Positions 55,401-64,000 are shown, counted from the first letter of the stretch. The stretch: DNA of 64,000 nucleotides from Brasilonema angustatum HA4187-MV1 (GCA_019359695.1 JAHHGV010000005.1:124001-188000), one strand, 5' to 3'. Numbers and translations: made by a program. Notes: generated from the letters alone by a model not told the origin.

Positions 55401-58400
55401 TTTTCTTACCTCAGATAATGGCAGCCCCATACAGATCATTAGGGAGCCTAAGTCAGTTGAACTCAAGATAATTGACTTAACACAAAAGCCAGAAAGCCAT
55501 CAACACGAGCAAATACAACGTCTGTTGCATCAAGAGGCACAACGCCCCTTCGACTTAACATCTGACTTGATGCTGCGAGCCACCTTACTCCAGATAAACC
55601 AACAGGAGCACATACTCTTATTGGTAATGCACCACATTGCCTCTGATGGCTGGTCAATGGGCGTCCTGTGGCAACAGTTAGCAGCTGTTTATCAGGCATT
55701 TTTAAACGATTTGCCAAATCCCTTACCAAAACTGCCCATCCAGTATGCCGACTTTGCTGCTTGGCAACGGCAATGGCTATCTGGTCAAGTACTGGACACT
55801 CAGCTAAACTACTGGAAAAACCAGCTAGCGGGTGCAACACCTTTAGAATTACCAACCGATAAACCGCGACCATCAATCCAGAACCACCAAGGGGCACGCC
55901 AATCTTTAGTGTTATCAAAGAAACTCACCTTGGCGCTCAAAGCACTGAGTCAGCGGTCAGATACTACCTTGTTCATGACTCTACTAGCGGCGTTCAAGAC
56001 GTTGCTCTACCGCCATACAGTACAGGAAGATATTATCGTTGGGACTCCAATCGCTGGTCGTAACCAAACCGAGACTGAGGGGCTGATTGGCTGTTTTCTG
56101 AATACGCTCGCCCTGCGTACCAACCTTGGGGGCAACCCGAGTTTTTTAGAATTGCTAGGTCGAGTTCGTAAGGTGGCTTTGGATGCCTATACTCACCAAG
56201 AGATACCCTTCGAGAAGCTCGTAGAAGAGCTGCATCCAGAACGTAACTTGAGCCGAAATCCAGTGTTCGATGTGATGTTTAACTTCATCAACACTCCTAA
56301 GACGGCTTTGGAACTCCCTGAATTGACCCTCAGTTCCTTAGAACTGAATGAACTTGAGTCAATATTTTCCATGACTTTATATGTGGAGGAACACTCAGGT
56401 GAGCTGAATTTGCGACTGGTGTATCAGCAGGTCCTATTTTCTGCTGCACGCATGACTTGCCTTCTGAATCAATTCCAGCATCTGCTTGAGCAGATCGTTG
56501 CAACTCCGGATAGCGAAATCGGATTATATTCCCTCGTCACACCAGAATCTCGACCTTTGCTTCCAGAACTGAGTGCAGCCTTGCCGGAACCACGGTACGA
56601 ATTGGTGACTACAATGTTTACCTCTTGGGTAAACTCTGCGCCAGAACACTCAGCAGTCCGCCAAAGCGATGCTCCCAAAGGGAGCCACCCAAGGGGTGAA
56701 CGCTCCTGGAACTACAACGAATTGTCCACAAGCGCTCATGCCCTAGCACGGGTTCTGCTGAGTCATGGAGTTAAGCGTGGTGAGGTCGTCGCCGTGTTCG
56801 GCTCACGCAGCTTTGGGCTGATTGCCAGTATGATGGGCGTACTCTTGAGTGGCGGTGTGTTACTGACTATCGATCCGAAGCTTCCTGTGCATCGACAGCA
56901 AATCATGCTTCAGGAATCGAAGGCAAAGTATTTATTGTGCATCGGTGACGATCAGCCAGAACAGAAGGAGTTATGGAAGTCCCTGGTTACCATCTGCGTA
57001 GATCCAGACGCTGGAGTTGGAATAAATTCTGAAACAGACAGCAGTAGTGCAATACACCTACCTCAACTGTCTGGTGACGATGCAGCTTATATTTTCTTTA
57101 CTTCCGGCACCACAGGTGTTCCTAAAGGTGTGTTGGGGTGTCACAAAGGGATGGCGCATTTTCTCAACTGGCAGCGGCAAACTTTTGCAGTTGGTCAGCA
57201 AGACCGCAGTGCCCAATTAACAGGGCTTTCCTTTGATGTCGTCCTTAGGGATGTCTTCCTACCTTTAACCAGTGGAGCAACCCTTTGTCTACCAGCAGAA
57301 GGTGATGAATTAGAACCAACGCGAATTCTACGTTGGTTGGAACGCGAGCAGATATCTGTGCTGCACACTGTTCCAACTCTTGCTCAATCGTGGTTAGTCA
57401 ATGTACCGCCGGGAGTTTCTCTACGTGCCTTAAAACGTATCTTCTTTGCTGGAGAACCTCTCAAGGATACACTCATACATCGGTGGAGGGAAACTTTCCC
57501 AGAGGGAGGCGAAATTGTCAATCTTTATGGACCGACAGAAACAACTTTGGCAAAGTGCTTTTACCGAGTCACTGCTGATGTCCTGCCTGGAGTACAACCT
57601 GTTGGTTCACCACAGCCAGAAACCCAGGCACTGGTTTTAGCACAAAATAATCAACTGTGTGGTATTGGTGAACCAGGTCAGATTGTTATACGGACACCAT
57701 TCCGTAGTTTAGGTTACATCAATGCCTCTGAAGAAAATCATTCTCGGTTTGTCAAGAACCCCTTGGGCAACGACGAACAAGATTTGCTTTACTATACAGG
57801 CGATCGCGGACGCTATCGTCCAGATGGTACTCTAGAAATTCTTGGTCGCTTGGATCGTCAAGTAAAGATCCGAGGAGTACGCATTGAACTTAGAGAAATT
57901 GAGACGCTGTTAGGTCAACACCCCAGTGTACGGGAAGTAGTGGTTATTGCCCGCGAAGACCAACCCGGTGATCAGCGTTTAGTAGCTTACGTTGTTCTAC
58001 AGCAGGAGCAAGTCAAGACAACTGATGAACTGCGGCGCTTTGTGAAGGAGAAGCTGCCCAAATATATGATTCCTTCAGCTTTTGTGATGCTAGACGCTCT
58101 ACCCCTGACTCCTAACGGTAAAGTAGATCGTCGAGCTTTGCCAATGCCAGAGCAAGTTAGGCAAGAGGTGGAAGAAACATTTGTTGCTCCCCGCGATGAG
58201 ATAGAACGCCAGCTGACACAGATTTGGGAAGAAGTTTTGGGGATTCAACCCATTAACGTCAAGGATAACTTCTTTGATCTGGGGGGGCATTCCTTACTCG
58301 CTGTACGCTTATTCGCTCAAATAGAGAAGAAATTCGGCACATCCATTCCCCTAGCGACACTTTTTACTTCAGGTACAGTGGAAGCTCTTGCTAAGTTACT

Positions 58401-59247
58401 ATCCAGTAATCAGGAAAAATCAAAAACTTCTTGGTCATCGCTGGTAGAAATTCAACCGAAGGGTTCCAAACCACCTTTGTTCTGCGTTCATCCGCTTGGT
58501 GGAGAAATTCTGTGTTACCGCCCTTTGGCAATGCATCTAGGATCGGATCAACCATTTTATGGATTACAACCACATGGGCTAGATGGGAAACAACCTCCTT
58601 ATACCCGAGTTGAAGACATGGCAGCGCACTACATTAAAGAAATCCAGACGATTCAGCCCAATGGTCCTTACTATCTGGCAGGCTACTCGTTTGGGGGTAC
58701 AATTGCCTTTGAGATGGCTCAGCAACTCCACTCTCAAGGTCAGAAAGTGGGTTGTCTAGTTATATTGGATACCTGTCGTCCCGGTTATGAGAAACGATTG
58801 CCATTCCATAAGCGAATTTTCTTGCATCTCAATAATCTTTTACAACTAGGACCTACCTACCTTTGGCAAAAGCTTGCGGGCTGGAGAGAGTGGGGCACGT
58901 ATTCGCTCAAAGCGAGATACAAGCGTCACTTGAATGTAGTACATCAGTTACCAGAAACTGACAAACACTTAAGCATCATAGACGCCAACGTGCAGGCTAA
59001 GAACGAATATATCTTCCAAGTTTACCCAGGTCGAATGACCCTTTTACGAACTGAAGATAAGAATCGGGAGGACGGTATAGGCATACAATACGATTTTCAC
59101 TTTGGCTGGCGCGATGTCATCGGTGGAGAAATAGATATTCATCACGTTCCCGGATCTCACCTCACCCTGCTTGAGGAACCCCATGTAGAGGTACTCGCAG
59201 AGAAATTGAAGGATTGCTTAGAAAAGGCGTATCATTCAATACAGTGA
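52468..59247 (+). CDS. Two-module non-ribosomal peptide synthetase with thioesterase
   Basis: 2259 residues (GTG at 52468; an ATG at 52474 is equally plausible). Order: a half condensation domain lacking the HHxxxDG part (residues about 35-290); A1 (about 310-810, YIIYTSGSTGKPKGVMIAHR); carrier with Ser854 (FFELGGHSLLATQV); a full C domain with HHIASDG at 1055; A2 (about 1375-1900, AYIFFTSGTTGVPKGVLGCH); carrier with Ser1942 (FFDLGGHSLLAVRL); and a thioesterase (Ser2074 in GYSFGGTIAFEMA, His2231 in PGSHLTLLEEPH). Hand alignment to GrsA suggests specificity residues D-P-W-G-V-S-C-I-D-K for A1 and D-V-R-H-F-A-L-L-A-K for A2, neither of which I can assign. It should release a dipeptide-sized or oligomerised product. 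No epimerase, methyltransferase or PKS part is present. Confidence 0.92.
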   Translation: MSMQLTNKNLYLQSNIQAASLTEVEDCHGTQTNDLEKEQLNYWKQQLANATPVLELPTDRPRPPVQSYRTAKQSFVLPKSLSKALQTLSQQEDVTVFMTLLAAFGTLLYRYSGQEDILIGSPISGLNSAEIEGLIGYFVNTLVLRTDFSGNPSFQELLRRVRAMVMSAYVNQELPFEELVEQLQPERSLSYHPLFQVMFVLQNTAKETLDVSALTITSSELDKVTSKLDLTLSMEETEQGFQGEWQYNADLFDAATIERMSEHFQTLLSAIVAEPQQHVSQLPLLTPTERQQLLVEWNNTQADYPQQCIHQLFEQQVEKTPNAVAVIFEGQQLTYQQLNNRANQLAHYLQTVGIRPDVLVGICIERSLEMVVGLLGILKAGGAYVPLDPEYPQERLAFILEDTQTPVILTQEKLVKSLPDHQAQVICLDSEWELITQHNEENPVSGVSINNLVYIIYTSGSTGKPKGVMIAHRGVCNHLYWRQATFQLTEQDKVLQTFSLNFDPSVWQIFWTLSFGGQLILARPGGHQDPVYLVKVITEQQITIAGLVPSIIRVLLEEKGIENCTRLRHVTSGGEGLGVEFIDRFVERLNLDNVLLNCYGPTEGCIDVTSWICQRGTNHTIAPIGRPTANVQVYILDENLQPVPVGQSGELHIGGVGLARGYLNRPELTKEKFIRNPFSRVPGARLYKTGDLTRYLSDGNIEFLGRIDHQVKIRGLRVELGEIEATLGEHPAVEQTVVIAREHVPGDNRLVAYVVVHPEQVAPTSSELRSFLQDQLPEYMVPKAFVFLDAIPLNPNGKVDRRALPVPDTLDFDDNNFVAPSTPTEEVLAVIWAQILGLEQVSIHSNFFELGGHSLLATQVISRLRQNLNVEIPLQLLFETPTIAGLASAITSLNFANAQIPNKSTGVIEHQIIPQLEDRHSAPLSFTQQRMWFLGQMEPNSAAYLIPIAQRLQGLLNVGVLQQSLDAIAAHHEALRTNFLTSDNGSPIQIIREPKSVELKIIDLTQKPESHQHEQIQRLLHQEAQRPFDLTSDLMLRATLLQINQQEHILLLVMHHIASDGWSMGVLWQQLAAVYQAFLNDLPNPLPKLPIQYADFAAWQRQWLSGQVLDTQLNYWKNQLAGATPLELPTDKPRPSIQNHQGARQSLVLSKKLTLALKALSQRSDTTLFMTLLAAFKTLLYRHTVQEDIIVGTPIAGRNQTETEGLIGCFLNTLALRTNLGGNPSFLELLGRVRKVALDAYTHQEIPFEKLVEELHPERNLSRNPVFDVMFNFINTPKTALELPELTLSSLELNELESIFSMTLYVEEHSGELNLRLVYQQVLFSAARMTCLLNQFQHLLEQIVATPDSEIGLYSLVTPESRPLLPELSAALPEPRYELVTTMFTSWVNSAPEHSAVRQSDAPKGSHPRGERSWNYNELSTSAHALARVLLSHGVKRGEVVAVFGSRSFGLIASMMGVLLSGGVLLTIDPKLPVHRQQIMLQESKAKYLLCIGDDQPEQKELWKSLVTICVDPDAGVGINSETDSSSAIHLPQLSGDDAAYIFFTSGTTGVPKGVLGCHKGMAHFLNWQRQTFAVGQQDRSAQLTGLSFDVVLRDVFLPLTSGATLCLPAEGDELEPTRILRWLEREQISVLHTVPTLAQSWLVNVPPGVSLRALKRIFFAGEPLKDTLIHRWRETFPEGGEIVNLYGPTETTLAKCFYRVTADVLPGVQPVGSPQPETQALVLAQNNQLCGIGEPGQIVIRTPFRSLGYINASEENHSRFVKNPLGNDEQDLLYYTGDRGRYRPDGTLEILGRLDRQVKIRGVRIELREIETLLGQHPSVREVVVIAREDQPGDQRLVAYVVLQQEQVKTTDELRRFVKEKLPKYMIPSAFVMLDALPLTPNGKVDRRALPMPEQVRQEVEETFVAPRDEIERQLTQIWEEVLGIQPINVKDNFFDLGGHSLLAVRLFAQIEKKFGTSIPLATLFTSGTVEALAKLLSSNQEKSKTSWSSLVEIQPKGSKPPLFCVHPLGGEILCYRPLAMHLGSDQPFYGLQPHGLDGKQPPYTRVEDMAAHYIKEIQTIQPNGPYYLAGYSFGGTIAFEMAQQLHSQGQKVGCLVILDTCRPGYEKRLPFHKRIFLHLNNLLQLGPTYLWQKLAGWREWGTYSLKARYKRHLNVVHQLPETDKHLSIIDANVQAKNEYIFQVYPGRMTLLRTEDKNREDGIGIQYDFHFGWRDVIGGEIDIHHVPGSHLTLLEEPHVEVLAEKLKDCLEKAYHSIQ

Positions 59248-59294
59248 AGTCAACAATAGCTGTCACCCGTACATGATGCAAAATGTACGGGCTG

Positions 59295-59329
59295 TACAAG
59301 TCAAGCCTGCAGAGCAGGCTTGACTTGTA
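59295..59329. terminator. Perfect 16-bp hairpin after the NRPS gene
   Basis: Arms TACAAGTCAAGCCTGC (59295-59310) and GCAGGCTTGACTTGTA (59314-59329) with a 3-nt loop, 48 bp beyond the NRPS stop. No T-run, so it may stabilise the mRNA end or be a dispersed palindrome. A relative, AAGCCTGCGGAGGCAGGCTT, is at about 40737-40756. Confidence 0.55.
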
Positions 59330-59477
59330 TAGCCGAGGCTTTGCGCTGTTCCCGAGTTGTTGGAGCACCAGAACCTACCGCTTCAAACTATGCACTGCAA
59401 GCACGCTATATCAACTTTTGAATTTAATGCATCTCGTGACAATTGAAACACAGTGTGATAGCTTGTAACAAAAACTC

Positions 59478-62400
59478 ATGCAGCCAACTCAAACACAAAC
59501 CCTTAATAAACATAATCGCTTTAGTATTGCAACACAGCAGAATCAGCCCAGCAGTGTTCTTTCTAGAAGCTTAGTATTCATAGACACAGCCGTAGCGGAT
59601 TATCAAACCTTAATGTCTGGAGTGGAGAAGGGCACACAGGTGATACTCCTGCACCCAGAATGGGATGGTGTCGAGCAAATCACTACTGCATTGTCTCAGC
59701 GAGCAGACGATATAACCACAGTCCATATAGTTTCACACGGTTCACCAGGATGCTTGTATCTGGGCAATAGCTGCTTGAACTTAAAAACCCTAGAATTCTA
59801 CGCCAGTCTCTTAGAGGGATGGTTTCCAAAGGGTTCTACTCCCTCGTTGTTGCTCTATGGCTGCAACATTGCAGCCACAGACATCGGCATCGAATTCATA
59901 GCCAAATTGCGCCAAAAAACAGGAGCAAAAATAGCTGCTTCCACTACCCCCACAGGGAATCCAGCTTTAGGCGGTAACTGGAAACTGGAAGTGAGTACAC
60001 AGAAAATGACGATATCGTTGGCATTTCCTGTTGTAACTCAAGTCGCATATACTGGGGTGTTAAACCCTAGCCGCGTCTCCGTAGGTGCAAGCGGTAACCA
60101 GACAAATAACAACTCGTTGAGCCCAGCCATCTCGACTTCGGGGCGTTATGTAGCATTTCGGTCTGATGCCAGCAATTTAGTAGCAGATGACACAAATAAC
60201 TATAGTGATATTTTTGTCTACGATACTCAGACAGGCATTACCAATCGCGTTTCTGTAGGTTCAGGGAGTGTCGAGGAAAATAACGCTGCTAATGGGCGTC
60301 CTGCTATCTCGGGAGATGGACGTTATGTGGCATTTGAGTCATATGCCAGCAACTTAGTAGCAGATGACACGAATGATTTTAGTGACATCTTTGTCTATGA
60401 TACTCAAACACGCACCACCAGTCGTACTTCCGTAGATTCACAGGGTAATGAGGGGAATAACGTATCCTTATCCCCCACCATCTCGGGAGATGGACGTTAT
60501 CTGGCGTTTGAGTCATATGCCAGCAACTTAGTAGCAGATGACACGAATGACTTTAATGACATCTTTGTCTATGATACTCAAACACGCACCACCAGCCGCG
60601 TTTCAGTAGATTCACAGGGAACTCAAGGAAATAATGCATCTTTCTCTCCTGCAATTTCGGCAGATGGACGTTATGTGGCGTTTGATTCATTTGCTAGCAA
60701 CTTAGTTCCTGACGATACAAACAACACTCGTGACGTCTTCCTCTATAACACTCAAACACGCACTACTAGCCGCGTTTCCGTAGATTCACAGGGCAATCAA
60801 GGGAATAATGCATCTTTTTCGCCCGTCATTTCGACAGATGGACGTTATCTGGCATTTGAGTCATATGCTAACAACTTGGTGCCAGGAGACACTAACGACA
60901 CTGGTGACATCTTTCTCTATGACACCCAAACACGCACCACCAGCCGCATTTCCGTAGATTCACAGGGCAATCAGGGAAATAACGAATCCTTCTCCCCCAG
61001 CATCTCGGCAGATGGACGTTATGTGGCATATGCTTCATATGCTAACAACTTAGTAGCAGGAGACACTAATAACACTGCCGACATTTTTGTCTACGACACT
61101 CAAACACGCACCACCAAACGTGTTTCTATAGATTCACAAAACAATCAGGGAAATGACTTATCCTACAACTCCGTCATCTCCGGTTCGGGACGTTATGTCG
61201 CCTATGAGTCATATGCCAGCAACTTAGTAACAGGAGACACTAATAACAGCCGTGACATCTTCCTCTACGACACTATAACCAACAATGCCCCAACAAACTT
61301 GGCGTTGAGTGCTACTAGCGTAGATGACAAGGTGCCTGCGGCAACACAAATTGGCCTTTTCACTAGCATAGATCCAGATACAAACGACCAGCACACTTAC
61401 AGCTTAGTGACGGGGACGGGCGATACTGATAATGCCGTCTTTACTATTAATGGCGACAAACTACTCATTAATAATTCCCCCAACTTTGCAAGCAAATCTA
61501 GTTACAACATCCGCGCCCGTACTACTGACAACGGTGGACTCTACTTTGACAGACAGTTCACTATCAACGTCAATCAGGGCGTCGATAAGAGCGTTGATAA
61601 GGGTGTTGATAAGGGCGTTGATAAGGGTAATCCCTCTGTTCCACCTACTCAACCCACAACAACTCCTCAGTTAACTCAAATTGCTTCTGATGTTTTCAAC
61701 ATTACAGGTAATAGTAGTCAAACCAAACTTTCAGTTAAGCTCACAGATCATAGTTCTTCACTTGTCAATGAAGTAGGAGTATTTACTGTTGACGATGCAC
61801 AAGGTCGAATCAACGGTATTCTCCCTGGTAGCGCTGGATACAGCGAAGCTGCCTTGAATCGATCTCAGGTTATTTTCTCTGCTCTTGCTAATACCCCAAA
61901 TGGATTTGATACCGACCTGACACGTAAATTGGCGTTCGACTCAAATGCCAACTTGAGATTTTATTTAGTACCTGACAGCACCACAGATTCAGTGTTGTTT
62001 GATAATACCTCTTCAACAAAAGTGGTGTTTCCATCTGCAGCAAATTTCAAAGTCGAAAGCTTGAACAACGGAGAGTTCTCTTTGGCTTGGAAAGATCCAT
62101 TAAATCAAAATGGTGACTTCAATGCTTTGGGAATCAACGTGAAAGCAACAAATGAAGAATTTTCTTTAGGTAGCAGTCTGCAAGGAAAACCGCAAGATCA
62201 ACTAATCGACTTGCGACAAGTTAACACTCAAGTCAAAGCTGATTTTGTTCTCAACAGAGAAGCTGCTTTTAGTGACTTTATTGGTTTCTACAAAATAGCA
62301 GATGACAAGGGTGGTATTGATACCAATGGTGACGGTATTGTTGACCTCCGTCCAGGAGATGCTGGTTATGCACAAGCTGCTGTTAAAGGACGTGTTCCTG

Positions 62401-62690
62401 GCATTGACTTGACGGTGAACAACCACGCAACAGCAAATTTCACTGGAATTTTCAATGGTGGTTCGCTGTATGCCCCGTTCATGATCGTCAATGGGAAACC
62501 TGATGCACTTTTAGATAGTAATTCCAATAACGATCCACAAGTTTATTTTTCATTCTTGGGTGCTAATTCTGACAAAACGGATCATGTTTCTCTGTTGGGA
62601 GATAACGTTTTTGGTTTTGAGGATCTGGTTAATGGCGGTGACAAGGATTACAACGATGTAACTGTGCGAATCAATTTGAGTAAGGCGTGA
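59478..62690 (+). CDS. Large DUF4347 surface protein with seven beta-propeller repeats
   Basis: The product has 1070 residues. Residues about 28-190 are a DUF4347 domain (SLVFIDTAVADYQTLMSGV; VHIVSHGSPGCLYLGNSCL; LLLYGCNIAATDIG). Residues about 198-605 are seven 58-residue repeats (SRVSVDSQGNQGNNASFSP, then DGRYVAFESYASNLV and DIFVYDTQTRTT), which fit a seven-bladed PD40/TolB-like propeller. A cadherin-like domain follows (APTNLALSATSVDDKVPA), then a linker of (GVDK) repeats near 700, and two C-terminal DUF4114-type segments (TVDDAQGRINGILPGSAGYS; GIDTNGDGIVDLRPGDAGYA; FGFEDLVNGGDKDYNDV). There is no classical signal peptide, as usual for DUF4347 proteins, which are thought to leave by type I secretion. 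It is probably cell-surface or extracellular. Confidence 0.85.
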   Translation: MQPTQTQTLNKHNRFSIATQQNQPSSVLSRSLVFIDTAVADYQTLMSGVEKGTQVILLHPEWDGVEQITTALSQRADDITTVHIVSHGSPGCLYLGNSCLNLKTLEFYASLLEGWFPKGSTPSLLLYGCNIAATDIGIEFIAKLRQKTGAKIAASTTPTGNPALGGNWKLEVSTQKMTISLAFPVVTQVAYTGVLNPSRVSVGASGNQTNNNSLSPAISTSGRYVAFRSDASNLVADDTNNYSDIFVYDTQTGITNRVSVGSGSVEENNAANGRPAISGDGRYVAFESYASNLVADDTNDFSDIFVYDTQTRTTSRTSVDSQGNEGNNVSLSPTISGDGRYLAFESYASNLVADDTNDFNDIFVYDTQTRTTSRVSVDSQGTQGNNASFSPAISADGRYVAFDSFASNLVPDDTNNTRDVFLYNTQTRTTSRVSVDSQGNQGNNASFSPVISTDGRYLAFESYANNLVPGDTNDTGDIFLYDTQTRTTSRISVDSQGNQGNNESFSPSISADGRYVAYASYANNLVAGDTNNTADIFVYDTQTRTTKRVSIDSQNNQGNDLSYNSVISGSGRYVAYESYASNLVTGDTNNSRDIFLYDTITNNAPTNLALSATSVDDKVPAATQIGLFTSIDPDTNDQHTYSLVTGTGDTDNAVFTINGDKLLINNSPNFASKSSYNIRARTTDNGGLYFDRQFTINVNQGVDKSVDKGVDKGVDKGNPSVPPTQPTTTPQLTQIASDVFNITGNSSQTKLSVKLTDHSSSLVNEVGVFTVDDAQGRINGILPGSAGYSEAALNRSQVIFSALANTPNGFDTDLTRKLAFDSNANLRFYLVPDSTTDSVLFDNTSSTKVVFPSAANFKVESLNNGEFSLAWKDPLNQNGDFNALGINVKATNEEFSLGSSLQGKPQDQLIDLRQVNTQVKADFVLNREAAFSDFIGFYKIADDKGGIDTNGDGIVDLRPGDAGYAQAAVKGRVPGIDLTVNNHATANFTGIFNGGSLYAPFMIVNGKPDALLDSNSNNDPQVYFSFLGANSDKTDHVSLLGDNVFGFEDLVNGGDKDYNDVTVRINLSKA
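60066..61284 (+). repeat. Seven in-frame 174-bp tandem repeats
   Basis: Each unit encodes one propeller blade of the DUF4347 protein. Units 3-6 are most alike at the DNA level (GATGGACGTTATGTGGC and ACACGCACCACCAG recur almost unchanged), pointing to recent duplication or gene conversion. Confidence 0.85.
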
Positions 62691-62742
62691 TTATACGCAT
62701 TATTATAGTTTAAATTATACAAAAAACTAGAGAGATGTGACT

Positions 62743-64000
62743 ATGAAGAGAATCAGCAGACGTGAAGCAATGAAGATCGTAGCCCTTGCGGGAGGTACCG
62801 TTTTACTTCCTGTAGGACTTCAGTATCGAGGATACACTCAAACAGTCAGTGGAACAGTCGCGCCATTTACACTTTCCTTTCGCACACCACCAGTGTTGAA
62901 CCCAGTACGTAGCGATTCAACAACTGACTACTACCAAATTAAAATGCAGAAGGGTCAAGTAGACATTTTACCTGGACGCACTACCGAGGTTTGGGGTTAT
63001 AACGGTATATTTCCCGGTCCCATAATTAAACAGCGTGCAAACCGGGTATCAACTGTACGGTTTATCAATAATCTTGATGTGAATACATCAGTTCACCTGC
63101 ATGGAATGACATCTTCGCCCCAGTACGATGGCTACACTTTGGATTTCATTTCTCCAGGTTATTACAAAGATTACGTTTATTCCAACTCCCGAGCTGCTAA
63201 TTTCTGGTTCCACGACCACGCGCTTGCTCAGACTAGCAAAAATGTGTATATGGGATTAGCTGCAATGTATATCGTCCAAGATGATCAAGAACTTGGGTTG
63301 CCACTTCCCAAAGGAAATTATGATATTCCTCTGATCATCCAGGATAGGCAATTTGCGTCTGATAATTCACTCATTTTTGATAATCGAAATCAGACCAGTG
63401 TGATGGGTGACACAATTGTAGTCAACGGCGTACCTTGGCCCCGTATGGAGGTAGCTAACCGCAAGTACCGTTTCCGAGTGTTAAACGCATCAAGTTCCCG
63501 CTCTTATGGACTTGCTCTGAGTACAGGTGATGCGTTGACTGTGATTGGTACTGATGGTGGGTTAATGTCTGCACCAGTGAATACTCAAAACATACGTCTT
63601 GCTCCGGCAGAACGCTATGACTTAATTATCGATTTCTCCAAATATGCCTTAGGGACTCAGGTAGAACTGCAAAATCTTCCACTACCACATAACCTTGTTT
63701 TCGCCAACACAGACAAAATTATGCGCTTTGATGTAGTGCGTTCTGAAACAGATGACAGCGTTGTTCCTAGCACACTACGCAATATTCAATTTATTCCAGA
63801 ATCCTCAGCTGTACGAACTCGCAACTTCACAGTGGAGCAGAATAGTAATGGAATGTGGGTGATCAATGGTAATGGGTGGGACCGAAATCGAGTGGATGCA
63901 AATCCTCAACTGGAAGACGTGGAAATATGGACATTTAGCAACACCGCAAATCTCTCGTTTCATCCAATGCACCTCCACCTCATTGATGCTCAAATACTTG
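62743..64000 (+). CDS. Tat-exported multicopper oxidase (partial, runs off the window)
   Basis: Open from ATG 62743 to the window end (419 codons, no stop). The start MKRISRREAMKIVALAGG is a twin-arginine signal. Copper ligands are visible as TSVHLHGMTS (HxH), NFWFHDHALAQ (HxH) and, at the very end, FHPMHLHLIDA (HxxHxH). The last motif (HCHxxxHxxxxM/L) lies outside. The layout is that of the CotA/bilirubin-oxidase-like group (PGRTTEVWGYNGIFPGPII). It oxidises phenols, bilins or metals with O2 in the periplasm or outside. It follows the DUF4347 gene by 52 bp on the same strand and may be co-transcribed. Confidence 0.9.
   Translation, partial: MKRISRREAMKIVALAGGTVLLPVGLQYRGYTQTVSGTVAPFTLSFRTPPVLNPVRSDSTTDYYQIKMQKGQVDILPGRTTEVWGYNGIFPGPIIKQRANRVSTVRFINNLDVNTSVHLHGMTSSPQYDGYTLDFISPGYYKDYVYSNSRAANFWFHDHALAQTSKNVYMGLAAMYIVQDDQELGLPLPKGNYDIPLIIQDRQFASDNSLIFDNRNQTSVMGDTIVVNGVPWPRMEVANRKYRFRVLNASSSRSYGLALSTGDALTVIGTDGGLMSAPVNTQNIRLAPAERYDLIIDFSKYALGTQVELQNLPLPHNLVFANTDKIMRFDVVRSETDDSVVPSTLRNIQFIPESSAVRTRNFTVEQNSNGMWVINGNGWDRNRVDANPQLEDVEIWTFSNTANLSFHPMHLHLIDAQIL

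Noticed and set aside
1-64000. tRNA, rRNA, CRISPR arrays, intact transposases
   Set aside because: I looked for cloverleaf ends, regularly spaced 28-37-bp repeats and DDE/HUH transposase motifs and saw none. A covariance-model scan would be needed to exclude tRNAs fully.

Overview
This is chromosomal DNA from a filamentous, probably heterocyst-forming cyanobacterium (Nostocales). The evidence is the many HIP1 octamers (GCGATCGC), a phycobilin reductase (pcyA), a COP23 protein, a devB-devC-devA exporter operon, a Mo-nitrogenase-type C-terminal domain protein, CHAT/TPR and WD40 signalling proteins, and abundant short tandem repeats and palindromic dispersed repeats typical of large Nostocales genomes. 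The genus is not determined.

Layout. 1-7 kb: the ftsH 3' end with its terminator, a small membrane protein, a WD40 protein, a decayed DUF2087 gene, an SMR exporter, a GH13 glycosidase, a fasciclin protein and rpoZ. 7-11 kb: secreted proteins, a COP23 protein, a broken trypsin-TPR gene and an intact UPF0175/DUF3368 toxin-antitoxin pair. 11-17 kb: a Ser/Thr kinase whose transmembrane/sensor half lies in the -1 frame after an A9 run, malic enzyme, a creatininase-family protein, a cupin, a decayed hexapeptide-repeat gene and a Mo-nitrogenase C-terminal domain protein. 17-23 kb: a 1261-residue CHAT-STAND-TPR protein with a small two-helix membrane protein upstream, then a decayed toxin-antitoxin pair between a second copy of the mfd 3' end and mfd itself. 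23-34 kb: mfd, a CNNM/CorC-type protein, a HAD phosphatase and devBCA. 34-50 kb: pcyA, an ECF-type ATPase, a TPR protein, DUF3531, Nudix, a PP2C phosphatase, ftsY, nusB, DUF502, a LysE exporter gene interrupted by a small inverted-repeat element, a flavoprotein lacking its redox cysteines, a cobD-like gene and HU. 51-64 kb: a DUF6875-like gene, a two-module NRPS with thioesterase, a large DUF4347 surface protein and a Tat-exported multicopper oxidase cut by the window edge.

How it fits together. Most of the window is housekeeping (transcription, protein targeting, pigment synthesis, DNA repair) scattered among accessory genes. The 51.6-64 kb block is the best candidate for an undescribed pathway: a compact peptide synthetase flanked by a DUF6875-like protein and by two predicted exported proteins. 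The CHAT-STAND-TPR gene with its upstream membrane protein is the best candidate for a conflict or cell-death module. The window also records heavy repeat activity: small terminal-inverted-repeat elements, repeats read through in frame inside mfd, cobD, the CHAT gene and the NRPS, and several genes at different stages of decay. I saw no rRNA, tRNA, CRISPR array or intact transposase.
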